64,000 nt of DNA from positions 17,571-81,570 of IMG/VR virus record IMGVR_UViG_3300006735_000002; one strand, 5' to 3'. Shown here in pieces: positions 27,318-35,033 of this stretch. The notes under the pieces are model-generated. The model worked only from the letters and a program-made list of their open reading frames with translations. It was not told where the DNA came from and made no database searches. The position numbers and the translations under genes are program-made. The stretch is from a virus. Position 1 is the first letter of the stretch; each line of letters begins with the position of its first letter.

Positions 27318-27338
27318 TGTGTCAGACCGTGTTGTTAC

Positions 27339-28016
27339 TCAGCCGCGGGGCGGAGGCGGGAAGCCTGCGCGCTTGGGCGGAGCCGGCATTGCCTTGGTGT
27401 TGCTGGGCGAAGCGCTCGCCGAAGTTTCACGGCGCCAGGGGAACTGGCGGGTGTCTTCGGGGGAGGAGCCCTTCTCTTCGTACGCGTCGAAGGCGTCCTT
27501 GTTGATGAAGGACTTGACCTCGCCGTACGCCTTGGTGCCCTTGGGGGTGTCCTCGGGGCGACCAAGCCATGCGATGTAGGCCGTGCGGCTGACGAGGTGG
27601 TCCGTGTTCAGACCGTTCTCGGACAGGTAGTCCTCGGTGATACCGGAGGACAGAGCGACACGCTTGAGAGCGCCGACCATGCCAGCGATCTTACCCTTGC
27701 GGGCATCCTCGCTCATCTGAGCAAGGGCCGGTGCCATCTCGCCGTCAGCGTTGAACGGGCAGCTGCCGATCTCGCGAGTGGTCGCGCCGTCGGGGAACTT
27801 GAGGTGGATGAAGTAGCTGAAGTTGCCCTGACGATCGAGGACTCCGCGGTCTTCGAACTTGGTGATCTCGACAGCGTAGTAGCCGGTGCCGGGGGGAAGC
27901 GAGCCGGTGTTGACTGCGCTGGTGACTTCGGGCGGGATGAAAAACATCTGGTGAATCCAGGTGAGAGTGATGATGGTGTTGTGGTAGATCCCAGAGACTG
28001 CTGGGGCAGCCGTCAA
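27339..28016 (-). CDS. Probable single-strand-DNA-binding or recombination accessory protein
   Basis: 225 residues if the TTG at 28016 is used; it overlaps the recombinase stop by four bases (TTGA), matching the operon's style. The ATG at 27947 would give 202 residues; neither start has a good ribosome binding site. The core is a strand-rich domain (GTGYYAVEITKFEDRG, FSYFIHLKFPDG) followed by helices and a Pro/Ala/Arg-rich disordered tail ending FPPPPRG. An OB-like core with a flexible tail beside a Sak4-type recombinase suggests a single-strand-binding protein; this is inference. Confidence 0.6.
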   Translation of the reverse strand: MTAAPAVSGIYHNTIITLTWIHQMFFIPPEVTSAVNTGSLPPGTGYYAVEITKFEDRGVLDRQGNFSYFIHLKFPDGATTREIGSCPFNADGEMAPALAQMSEDARKGKIAGMVGALKRVALSSGITEDYLSENGLNTDHLVSRTAYIAWLGRPEDTPKGTKAYGEVKSFINKDAFDAYEEKGSSPEDTRQFPWRRETSASASPSNTKAMPAPPKRAGFPPPPRG

Positions 28017-29005
28017 TCAGACGGAGGGGGTGGAGCCTTGGTCGCAGCCTTCTTCGGGGCGGGCGGCTCAAGGTTCTCAAAGATGCTGCGGCTGCGCCGC
28101 TTCTGGATGACGCCTCTTGCGATGCCATCCTGTACGGCCCAGCGGATGTGGAGCTGAGGCTCACGGCCGCTACCCTTGGCGAACTTCTGCGCCTTGTTGA
28201 CGCCGGCGTCAATGGCAGCGCTGACGTCACCTTCCTGCAGGGTCTTGGCGACAAGGTCGGCAATCTCGTCCTGCCACTCAAGGCCAGGGCGGCGAGACAG
28301 TCCGTAGTCAACGGCGCTGGCCCGGAGGAGCTCACGGACGTTGGGCGGGCTCTCAGCGTACGCCACACCGTTCCGGTCACCGGTCACCCAGGTGGTGTCC
28401 CAAGTGTCGACAAACAAGCCGTTCTTGGTCCAGGGGTCTGGGTAGTCCTTGTTGACGATGGCGCGGGCGTTGAAGTCACACCAAGCAGGGACACGCACAA
28501 CCTGACCCTTGCTGCCCAGAGATGGGCCGCCGGGTACGAAGGTTCCGTCCATGCCCTGGCCGGGTGCCTGCTCGTGGGCCACGAGGAAGACGCTCACGCC
28601 GATGTGTCGGGCGCGCTCTGCCAACCGAAGGAGCTTGTCCTTCAGCTGCTGGTAGGGCCAGAACTTGTCGACCTTGCCGCTGTTTGTGATCTTGGGGTTG
28701 TCCTGCCAGACACGCAGGCTTGTCTCGCACAGCGCGGTCATGCCGTCGACACAGATCTCAGGGTAGTCCTCGACCAACCCCTGCGACTCGAGCATGTCCA
28801 GCAGACCAAGCAGGTCGACAAGCGTCCTGACCGGATGCTCATAGATCGTGGGCTCGAATCCCCACTCGTTTGTCGCGACGCTCTTGATCGCGTTCATCCC
28901 CTCGCCCGGAATCCACAGGGCGTTGGGGAAAGCGCTTGCGACCATTGAGGTCTTCATGCGCTTGGGCTGGCCAAAGACCATGCCCATGACCGTGGCATTC
29001 GCCAT
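28013..29005 (-). CDS. Sak4-like RecA-fold recombinase ATPase
   Basis: 330 residues from the ATG at 29005 behind GGAGG. The N-terminal P-loop FGQPKRMKTSM is followed by a hydrophobic strand and WIPGEG as in Sak4/AAA_24 proteins. A Walker B-like strand (EICVDGMTAL) follows near residue 100, and a further strand VSVFLVAHEQ near 160. The P-loop has Met where Gly normally precedes Lys-Thr. The C-terminus is basic and ends in a Lys/Ala/Pro-rich tail. Sak4 proteins pair complementary single strands during phage recombination-dependent replication. Neighbours are a putative ssDNA-binding protein downstream and a nuclease and SF2 helicase upstream. Confidence 0.8.
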   Translation of the reverse strand: MANATVMGMVFGQPKRMKTSMVASAFPNALWIPGEGMNAIKSVATNEWGFEPTIYEHPVRTLVDLLGLLDMLESQGLVEDYPEICVDGMTALCETSLRVWQDNPKITNSGKVDKFWPYQQLKDKLLRLAERARHIGVSVFLVAHEQAPGQGMDGTFVPGGPSLGSKGQVVRVPAWCDFNARAIVNKDYPDPWTKNGLFVDTWDTTWVTGDRNGVAYAESPPNVRELLRASAVDYGLSRRPGLEWQDEIADLVAKTLQEGDVSAAIDAGVNKAQKFAKGSGREPQLHIRWAVQDGIARGVIQKRRSRSIFENLEPPAPKKAATKAPPPPSD

Positions 29006-29047
29006 GGTCGCCTCCAGTGATGTTGTTGTTGTAGTGCCCCGAAAGGC

Positions 29048-29081
29048 CCGTCGACTGTAACACACTGGTCCCAGTCGACGG
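29048..29081. promoter_or_regulatory. Operator-like inverted repeat overlapping the recombinase promoter
   Basis: CCGTCGACTG at 29048-29057 and its exact complement CAGTCGACGG at 29072-29081 are separated by 14 bases. The left half covers part of the minus-strand -10 box at 29054-29059, so a dimeric protein bound here would block transcription. A hairpin in the RNA is the alternative. Confidence 0.5.
29054..29062 (-). promoter_or_regulatory. Extended -10 promoter of the recombinase gene
   Basis: The minus strand reads TGTTACAGT (29062-29054), one base from the TGTTACACT at 2263 and 49094. It ends 48 bases before the ATG at 29005, a longer leader than at the other sites. It is embedded in the inverted repeat at 29048-29081. 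Confidence 0.45.
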
Positions 29082-29093
29082 CGCCTGTTTGTT

Positions 29094-29120
29094 GTTTACA
29101 GTCAGGGCGGGTCTGTAAAC
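29094..29120. repeat. Second inverted repeat upstream of the recombinase gene
   Basis: GTTTACAG (29094-29101) and CTGTAAAC (29113-29120) are perfect complements with an 11-base spacer. It lies 12 bases from the first inverted repeat, between the SpeD-like stop and the recombinase promoter. Function unknown; a second operator is possible. Confidence 0.5.
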
Positions 29121-29136
29121 TAACTCGACTCTTTCC

Positions 29137-29544
29137 TTATTCGTTGATCTCCCACCGATGCTGAGTGTCAGGCTCATGGGACCTGCGGATGTTGCGAACC
29201 CGCCCACCTGTCAGACTCAACTTTTCGGTAAGGAAATCAACCACTTGCTTGACGTTGAACTCCTTGCAAGAGAACAAGTCGAAGCTCACGTGACCACGGA
29301 GGGGCCACGTGTGGATGCTGCCGTGAGACGTGGTCAGAATCACAGTCCCCGTCACTCCCCCATCGTCCTCTCCGTTTTCAACCGTGGGATTGAGTGGTAC
29401 CGAGACCATCTCGGCGGGCTTCAGAATCTGCATACCCACCATCACAACGAGCTCGTTGAGCAGCGCACTGATCAACTCAGGGTCGTTGAGGCGCTGCGAG
29501 TCTTGGGTCCAGGCGTCAATGATTACGTGCCTACCTGTTTTCAT
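29137..29544 (-). CDS. speD: SpeD-like pyruvoyl-dependent decarboxylase
   Basis: 135 residues from the ATG at 29544 with GGAG upstream. It matches bacterial S-adenosylmethionine decarboxylase proenzymes along its length: HVIIDAW at the start, GVTGTVIL, then SHGSIHTWP (residues 73-81) and VSFDLFSC. Ser73 would become the pyruvoyl group after self-cleavage; His78 and Cys93 match the conserved processing His and proton-donor Cys. The residue before Ser73 is Thr72, where the family normally has Glu, and the Glu after TWP is Leu. Known SpeD relatives decarboxylate AdoMet for spermidine synthesis, and some homologues act on ornithine or arginine; the substrate here is open. Confidence 0.85.
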   Translation of the reverse strand: MKTGRHVIIDAWTQDSQRLNDPELISALLNELVVMVGMQILKPAEMVSVPLNPTVENGEDDGGVTGTVILTTSHGSIHTWPLRGHVSFDLFSCKEFNVKQVVDFLTEKLSLTGGRVRNIRRSHEPDTQHRWEINE

Positions 29545-29549
29545 GATGA

Positions 29550-30530
29550 TTACTCCGGGCCGTACTGGCAAATCTCAAACGCACCGCACTTACCGTAGCG
29601 GTGGTAGCAGGCGAGCTCACTCCGGGTCAGCTCCCAATCGCCCGGACCCGTTCGTCCCTCGGCGAACATCACGAGCTGCTGCGCCAGGGAGTGCGCCTTC
29701 GTGTAGACCTGTCGGGCAAACTGCTGGTCACGCCACGGCGTAGCCGGAACATGCTGCCGGCTCACGGCGTACGGCTCTCTGCGCTGCACCAGGTTGAGGA
29801 CAACGCCCCCGAAGTTCGAACCGTACAGCTGTCGACCAGCGATGCGGTTGACGGCGAACTGTCCATCCATGGCGTACTGCTGAGCACGAGTCTTGCTCAC
29901 GCTCCCGCCGGTCACCTTGTGGTCCCAGATGTATGTCCGCCTGTCCTGGCTGTGTGTCATCACCAGGTCGAAGCGCTTGGTGACCACGATGGGCTTGCCG
30001 TGCTGCAGCGCTGGCACTCCGGCAGTCGGCTCTTCAAGACCAGGGCAGTCCAGAAGCTCGGGCTCGGCGAGGTTCTTGTCAAGCCACAGTCCGAAGTCCC
30101 CCTTGTGATTCCGCCCTACGGTCATCTTGATCTGCATCTCGACACCTTCAACACGGTCCGAAACATACGGCTCACGCTGTCGGTAGCGGCGGAAGACCTC
30201 GAGAGTGTTGGCGATGAAGTGCGCCGCCTCCGTACCCTCCTTCTCCGCTTCATCGACCCATGCCCGCAGCCCCTCCTCAGGCGGCAAGAAGTAGTTGGGA
30301 TCACTGATGTTTTCTCCCTCGTACTCAAACCCACCCTGCTCGCACCCAAGTCGAGCGTAGTAGTGCGCCAGGATGGTGTGGCCCATCGACCCCTGGGTCA
30401 GCGGGTCAGCTCCGATGAACTGCTTGCCCTGCACGTTGATGAGGAACCAGAGGAAGTCGCAGCTGAAGGCAGGCCCCCAGAAGGACCACCCCGACGTGCT
30501 GCGCCCGGTGTTGATGAGGATGGGGTTCAC
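29550..30530 (-). CDS. PD-(D/E)XK superfamily nuclease (Cas4/RecB-like)
   Basis: 326 residues from a GTG at 30530 that overlaps the previous stop by four bases (GTGA) behind GGAG. The nuclease core shows FDLVMTH followed by TYIWDHKVTG (about residues 185-205), the D...(D/E)xK pattern, and a helix RAQQYAMDGQ supplying the QxxxY motif of RecB-like nucleases. Late cysteines (CYHRYGKCGAFEICQYG) may form part of a Cas4-like cluster. It lies between the recombinase and the SF2 helicase, so 5'-3' resection for Sak4-type annealing is a reasonable role. Confidence 0.8.
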   Translation of the reverse strand: MNPILINTGRSTSGWSFWGPAFSCDFLWFLINVQGKQFIGADPLTQGSMGHTILAHYYARLGCEQGGFEYEGENISDPNYFLPPEEGLRAWVDEAEKEGTEAAHFIANTLEVFRRYRQREPYVSDRVEGVEMQIKMTVGRNHKGDFGLWLDKNLAEPELLDCPGLEEPTAGVPALQHGKPIVVTKRFDLVMTHSQDRRTYIWDHKVTGGSVSKTRAQQYAMDGQFAVNRIAGRQLYGSNFGGVVLNLVQRREPYAVSRQHVPATPWRDQQFARQVYTKAHSLAQQLVMFAEGRTGPGDWELTRSELACYHRYGKCGAFEICQYGPE

Positions 30531-30724
30531 GGCTGCTCCGGGGGGTTGGGGAGGGGCTGCCAGAAGAACTGGCCGATGCCTGCCAGGGAAAACCACGACT
30601 CGTAGTTGAGCCACGCGCCATCGTCTTCTTGCTTGAGGCAGAGGATGTTGAACGTGTCGTGCTGCCACATGAGCACTTCTTCGTCGGACGGAGGCATGGT
30701 GCGCCGACTGTCGGTCCAAATCAC
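30527..30724 (-). CDS. Hypothetical protein, 65 residues
   Basis: GTG start at 30724 overlaps the upstream stop (GTGA), with GGAGCAGCC before it; the same start arrangement is used by the next gene. The sequence has many Trp/Phe residues (WQHDTFNILCLKQEDDG, WFSLAGIGQFFWQP). No family recognised. Confidence 0.65.
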   Translation of the reverse strand: MIWTDSRRTMPPSDEEVLMWQHDTFNILCLKQEDDGAWLNYESWFSLAGIGQFFWQPLPNPPEQP

Positions 30725-30987
30725 GGCTGCTCCGCAAGCCAGTCTTCGTGCGCCTTCGCGCACGCCCTGGCGTAGTTGATGATGTCGGCAGGGGTCTGCT
30801 CAACCGAAGTCGCGATGACGCAGGCTGCTCCCGGCAGGTAGTTGGCCTTGCCGCTGGAGAGGTGGTTTCTCACATCGACCTTTGCTTCGATGTCGTCGAA
30901 CCTTCCTCCGGCAGCCACACAGAAAAACAGAGTGCAGCACAACCAGACAATCATGAGAGCAATCTCTGTGGTGGTTCGATCTGTCAT
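30721..30987 (-). CDS. Small membrane-anchored protein
   Basis: 88 residues. One N-terminal membrane segment (IALMIVWLCCTLFFCVAAGG, residues 9-28) is followed by a soluble domain rich in Ala and Asp. ATG at 30987 with GGAG upstream; overlaps the helicase stop by four bases. A phage inner-membrane protein inside a replication operon could act on host envelope or superinfection; this is inference. Confidence 0.65.
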   Translation of the reverse strand: MTDRTTTEIALMIVWLCCTLFFCVAAGGRFDDIEAKVDVRNHLSSGKANYLPGAACVIATSVEQTPADIINYARACAKAHEDWLAEQP

Positions 30988-32933
30988 GCGTCTACTCCAA
31001 AGAGTGTGTCGAGTACCGATGCCTTCATGGCCTCGTGGTCGTCAATGCCGAGCAGCTTGTCGTCCATGCCCTGGTACTGCTCAGCCGCCAGGAACTCCTT
31101 GATGGGAGTGATCTTGTCAGCCAGGATGCCAGCCACCTTCTCGTCGTAAGTCTTCCTGGCGAGCACCACCTTGAGCAGCGTGGGTCGACCACCGATGCGG
31201 TCGAACCGCCCCTTCCACTGCTCGAAGTCTCCGGGCCGCCACGGCAGCATGGCGAAAATGGCGAGGTCTGCAGACTGCAGACCATCGACCGACTCACCAA
31301 ACGCCTGGCCGGTAGCGATAAGAAGGCACGGTCCTTCGCTCTCGCGGAAGCTCGTGACCATGTCCTCACGGTCGCGCTCGTCCGTGCCACCGTGACCCCA
31401 GCTCATCGCGGGCATGTGGCCACCGAAGTTCTTCTGCTTGACCTCCTTTGCCAGAGCCTTCTCGATGTACGAGGCCCAGTCCTCACAGTCCTGGCGACGC
31501 GCCGTGAACAGCACGACCTTGCCACCACCGCGGAGACCTTCGAGCACTTCCTCGACCACGTACTTGCGCTTGCGGCTGGCCGCCTCCATGAGGTTCGCTT
31601 CGAGCGCACGCTCCTTGTCGAACTCGGTGCGTGTCTTGAGCGCCTCCTTCTCCGCCTTGGCGATGACCCGCTTGAACGCCGCGGGGCGGTTCTGGTCAGA
31701 CGGCGAGAGCCACACGACCTGGACGCGGGTGGGGGGCAGCTGACCGTGCGACTCGGTGTGCGTCACCTCTTGCATCAGGTAGGCCGCGCGGTACTTGAGT
31801 TCTTCGATGTGGCTGCTGCCCTTGTCGTCGATGCCGCCGTACTCGCCCTCCTTCGCAGCGCAGTACCGCTTGGCGTAGGAGCTGAAGCCCATGCCGTAGG
31901 CGCCGGGGGCGAGCAGGTCGAGCTGACTCCACAGTCGACGAGGGCGCCCGTCGTCCAGCGGCGTGGCGGTCAGGCCACCCCGCAGACGGATCGAAGGCAG
32001 GCGGCTCACGTCCATGGCAGCAACCGCACGGGTCTCTCGCGTGTCGGTCTTGGTCCGACGCTTCTCGAACTCAATCTCACCGTTGCTGTTGAAGATGGCC
32101 TTCCACCGTTTGGGCTGACCAAAGGTGTGGAGCTCATCGAACACCAGCACGGACGGTGCGAGCTTCGCAATCTCCTGGGTGTAGTCAGGGAGTGACTGCG
32201 CACCGAAGACCACGAAGGGGCGGATGCGAAGGTCGACACACTCTGCGAGGTAGTCCTGCAGGGTCTGGTCGTTCTTCCGCATCTGACCACGAGGGATCAC
32301 ACGGTGAGGCTTGAGGTTGGTGTACTCCTGAACCTGGTCCCACCAGACTCGGCGGGCCTTGGCGGGAGCAATGACACACACCGGACCCTTCTCGGTCAGA
32401 GCAGACAAGGTAGACGTCAGCGTCTTGCCTGACCCGCAAGGGTAGACCAGCTTGAACCAGGGCCTGGTCGAAGCCCAGTAGACGCCACGCGCCTGGTAGT
32501 CGGTGATGAGGTCAGTCACGAATGACTTGACCTCGCCTCGGTTGACCATGCCGGCGACCACCTGCCGTCCGTACTCGGCCATGGTGGCCAGCGCTTCCTC
32601 GTCGTCAGAAGGCCACGCGAAGATGTCGCCCACGTTGATGGCGTGCTCAATCTGGTAGGTCACACCAGCTTCCGCCAGCCTGTGCTCGAAGAGCCACGCA
32701 GCGTTGAGGGGGACGAATGCCTTGTAGTAGTCGTAGCCGTTGACCGGCTCGGAGGGGTTCTCCCGAAGCAGCTTGGTCATGCGGTACCAGCGACGGTCAT
32801 GTGCCATGTGGCCGTACGCCAGCACGCCAGGCAGCTGCTGCTCAATGCGAGCGAGCACGCTGCCGGAGCGACCTGTCGCTCGGTAGATGTAGTGGGGTTG
32901 GTCTTTGAGCGGTGAGAAGACGTCAGGCATCAT
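30984..32933 (-). CDS. SF2 DNA helicase (SNF2/DEAD-like)
   Basis: 649 residues. Motif I PCGSGKTLTS near residue 166, motif II VFDELH near 266, motif III GLTATP near 319, and a C-terminal helicase domain with KVVLFTARRQD and motif VI-like QWKGRFDRIGG near 573. Two ATG codons are adjacent; the upstream one overlaps the primase stop. About 150 residues precede the helicase core. It is probably the phage's repair or branch-migration helicase, as in the UvsW-type role, acting with the nuclease and recombinase downstream. Confidence 0.9.
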   Translation of the reverse strand: MMPDVFSPLKDQPHYIYRATGRSGSVLARIEQQLPGVLAYGHMAHDRRWYRMTKLLRENPSEPVNGYDYYKAFVPLNAAWLFEHRLAEAGVTYQIEHAINVGDIFAWPSDDEEALATMAEYGRQVVAGMVNRGEVKSFVTDLITDYQARGVYWASTRPWFKLVYPCGSGKTLTSTLSALTEKGPVCVIAPAKARRVWWDQVQEYTNLKPHRVIPRGQMRKNDQTLQDYLAECVDLRIRPFVVFGAQSLPDYTQEIAKLAPSVLVFDELHTFGQPKRWKAIFNSNGEIEFEKRRTKTDTRETRAVAAMDVSRLPSIRLRGGLTATPLDDGRPRRLWSQLDLLAPGAYGMGFSSYAKRYCAAKEGEYGGIDDKGSSHIEELKYRAAYLMQEVTHTESHGQLPPTRVQVVWLSPSDQNRPAAFKRVIAKAEKEALKTRTEFDKERALEANLMEAASRKRKYVVEEVLEGLRGGGKVVLFTARRQDCEDWASYIEKALAKEVKQKNFGGHMPAMSWGHGGTDERDREDMVTSFRESEGPCLLIATGQAFGESVDGLQSADLAIFAMLPWRPGDFEQWKGRFDRIGGRPTLLKVVLARKTYDEKVAGILADKITPIKEFLAAEQYQGMDDKLLGIDDHEAMKASVLDTLFGVDA

Positions 32934-33790
32934 CCCTCCAGTGAAGAGAAGTCAGAGTCGTTGACCAGGAGCGCAGCGACTGGACCCTTCCAGCCGCAAC
33001 TCTTCCGGTGATTGCAGTAGGCGTTGAGCTGGCGGGTGGGGTCGAGCCACCACCACACAGCCTCTCGCCGACAGCGTGGGCACTCGACCAAGCGGACAGC
33101 GTCGTCACTGACCACGCCACCCAGAGCATGGCCGAGGTTCGCACGTGCATCGGGGTCGAGATGTAGTTGGCTCCTGTCTCCTGGCACTGGCATAGAGTGC
33201 AGAAGCAGGGCCGGTCGGATGGGCACCACGTTGTCCTCGGGTGCCCACTTCATGATGTCGTCAACACGGAGCAGCGGAGCTCTCACAATGCGGGACTCGA
33301 AGTGCCGCTGATGCGCAGGGTCCTCGAGGTCACACGCCGGCAAGACCCACGATCGTGAGATGTCCTTGCAGTGGCGGTCGATGGTTCGGCCGCAGTGCTC
33401 TTCCGCCCAGCGCCACGCCGCGGGGTACTCCTCCTTGCGGAGGTCCTGGTCGAGAGGCAGCACCACCCGGAACTTGTGATGCTCCGGGCGGTGAGACCAT
33501 GAGGTGTGCAGGATGAGCGCCCACTGACCCCACGCTTGCAGCGCCTGGTCAATGGTCGTCCCATCGTCGTAGTCGAGCACAAGGCACGAGGCGCCTTGGG
33601 CGTTTGCCTTCTTGCGTCGTGGCGGCTGGAATGTCGCGGGGCTCCACTGCGGGAGCTTGCGCTTGTCCCATACGCGGAACGCCTCGCCGGGCTGGGCCAG
33701 CAAGTCCGACAGCTGGTCGAACGTCAGCTGCTGCGGGTGCGCCTCGGTCAAGAACAGGTTGTCGAACAGGCTGACCCAGAACTTTCTCAT
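32930..33790 (-). CDS. Archaeo-eukaryotic primase (AEP) family protein
   Basis: 286 residues from the ATG at 33790 (overlaps the upstream stop by four bases). LVLDYDDGT near residue 75 gives the metal-binding DxD; HTSWSHRPEHHKFRVVLPL near 105 gives the S/T-x-H and arginine strand of AEP primases; ISRSWVLPA follows. The C-terminus has four cysteines plus His (CPRCRREA ... CNHRKSCGW), a zinc-ribbon. It probably primes replication for the family A polymerase, with the separate DUF927 ATPase as helicase. Confidence 0.8.
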   Translation of the reverse strand: MRKFWVSLFDNLFLTEAHPQQLTFDQLSDLLAQPGEAFRVWDKRKLPQWSPATFQPPRRKKANAQGASCLVLDYDDGTTIDQALQAWGQWALILHTSWSHRPEHHKFRVVLPLDQDLRKEEYPAAWRWAEEHCGRTIDRHCKDISRSWVLPACDLEDPAHQRHFESRIVRAPLLRVDDIMKWAPEDNVVPIRPALLLHSMPVPGDRSQLHLDPDARANLGHALGGVVSDDAVRLVECPRCRREAVWWWLDPTRQLNAYCNHRKSCGWKGPVAALLVNDSDFSSLEG

Positions 33791-34038
33791 GCGTCCCCGG
33801 CGACCCCGGAGCAGTACATGCGAGCGGCATGCTGCACCTTTGCGATGGTGTCGATGACATCCTTCGCTACCTTCAGGTCGATGTCTCCAGCATCGCACAC
33901 GGTGGCAAGTGCGAACGCCAGCTCCTCTGCAACCTGCCGATATGATTGACCATTCTTGATTGCCTCGTCGATGGCCTTGCTGGCCGGTCGGTAGACCTGT
34001 CCGTAGTTGATCATACGCATGAACTTTCCGTCAGCCAT
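33787..34038 (-). CDS. Hypothetical helical protein, 83 residues
   Basis: Start immediately after the upstream stop with AAGGAGGG. Mostly alpha-helical (SYRQVAEELAFALATVCDAG, KVAKDVIDTIAKVQHAARMY). Overlaps the primase start by four bases, so probably made with it. No family recognised. Confidence 0.7.
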   Translation of the reverse strand: MADGKFMRMINYGQVYRPASKAIDEAIKNGQSYRQVAEELAFALATVCDAGDIDLKVAKDVIDTIAKVQHAARMYCSGVAGDA

Positions 34039-34335
34039 TCAGCCCTCCTTCGACGGCGGGTACCAACGCGCCGTCACTTTGTTGATGTAGTCGTTCGGTC
34101 CCTGGTAGAAGAGAGACCGCTGACGCTTGCGCGTCCAGCCTGCCTGTTCAAGGCATGAGCCCAGCTCGAGCCAGCGTCGCCGCTCTCCGACGAAGTCTTC
34201 GAACAGGTCGGAGAAGTCTTCGTGGAATGCGATCTCGCTGACGCTCACACTCGGCAGCTTCGATGTGTTGGCGAGGAAGGCGGCGATGCGGCCTACCACT
34301 TCTTCGCCGGGCTTCTTGCAGTATGTGTCGTTCAT
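34039..34335 (-). CDS. Hypothetical protein, 98 residues; first gene of the replication operon
   Basis: The ATG at 34335 has AAGGGAAACTC before it; an in-frame start further upstream lacks a site. The protein is mixed, with an acidic segment (AFHEDFSDLFEDFVGERRRW) and a basic C-terminal half. It is the promoter-proximal gene of the leftward replication block. No family recognised. Confidence 0.65.
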   Translation of the reverse strand: MNDTYCKKPGEEVVGRIAAFLANTSKLPSVSVSEIAFHEDFSDLFEDFVGERRRWLELGSCLEQAGWTRKRQRSLFYQGPNDYINKVTARWYPPSKEG

Positions 34336-34523
34336 GAGTTTCCCTTGCAGTTGGAATAGATCCAAAGCGAAAACCACAACCACCAAATAATCTTGGGTCC
34401 GATTGGCCCCGGTGTTGACATCAAGTTGGGGTTGGGTTGCCGTCTTGTTTGGTGCATTGATGTGCCTCTGCTGAGCAGGTTAGCGACCGCGCACACAACT
34501 GTCAAACAGGGTATAGTGACCGC
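34336..34523. other. Divergent intergenic region between replication operon and terminase-like gene
   Basis: 188 bases without a gene. It should hold the leftward promoter of the replication block and the rightward promoter of the small-terminase-like gene. A TATAGT box at 34512-34517 ends only six bases before the ATG at 34524, so that mRNA would be almost leaderless. A TTGACA at about 34413 has no matching -10. The word GGGTCCGATTG at 34395-34405 recurs inverted at 49065-49075 in the other divergent region. Confidence 0.5.
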
Positions 34524-35033
34524 ATGTCTGACCCCGAGAACATCCCAGAGCCCGCGCAGCTTCTCGCTCGTTTGCAGGAGCAAGACCGCGCTCTGAACGA
34601 TCCCGAGAAGTCGGGTGCGCTCAGAGAGCTGCTGCGTGCAGGCATCACGGTTGGCAAGGCAGCCAACCATCTCGACCTCCCCATCTCCGTTGCCTGGCGC
34701 ATGGTGACTTCGGACAAGTCTGCGCAGAAGGCACTGAAGGATGGCGATGACTTGCGGCGTAGGCAGCTACGCTCGACTCTTGAGAACCGAGCGGACGACA
34801 TGCTACAGGTCATCGTCAGCCTGGCACATGACCCAGATGTTGACGGGTCTGTGCGGCTGAAGGCGGCCCAGGACATCCTCGACCGGACAGGGCTGCTGGA
34901 CAAGAACACCGGCAAGGGTGGCTCTGGTCAGCAGCAGGCGGCAGCGGTCATCGAACTCTCGTCTGTTGATCGAGACTTCCACGACCGGCTGCAGCGCATC
35001 ACCGTCCGGGCGGGTACGAGGTCTGATGATTAG
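34524..35033 (+). CDS. terS: Terminase small-subunit-like protein
   Basis: 169 residues. LRAGITVGKAANHLDLPISVAWRMV reads as a helix-turn-helix, followed by helices (RRRQLRSTLENRADDMLQVIV) and a segment like the 'vRL.A...lLdr.Gl' seen in small terminases (GSVRLKAAQDILDRTGLL). A polar C-terminal tail follows. Small terminases bind the packaging site and recruit the large subunit. No ribosome binding site precedes the ATG. It is alone on the plus strand among minus-strand genes and overlaps the next gene's 3' end by four bases. An alternative is a regulator with a similar HTH. Confidence 0.55.
   Translation: MSDPENIPEPAQLLARLQEQDRALNDPEKSGALRELLRAGITVGKAANHLDLPISVAWRMVTSDKSAQKALKDGDDLRRRQLRSTLENRADDMLQVIVSLAHDPDVDGSVRLKAAQDILDRTGLLDKNTGKGGSGQQQAAAVIELSSVDRDFHDRLQRITVRAGTRSDD

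Noticed and set aside
29048-29120. Phage attachment site
   Set aside because: Inverted repeats flanking a core can resemble attachment sites, but no integrase or excisionase is encoded in the window, and the repeats overlap a promoter instead.
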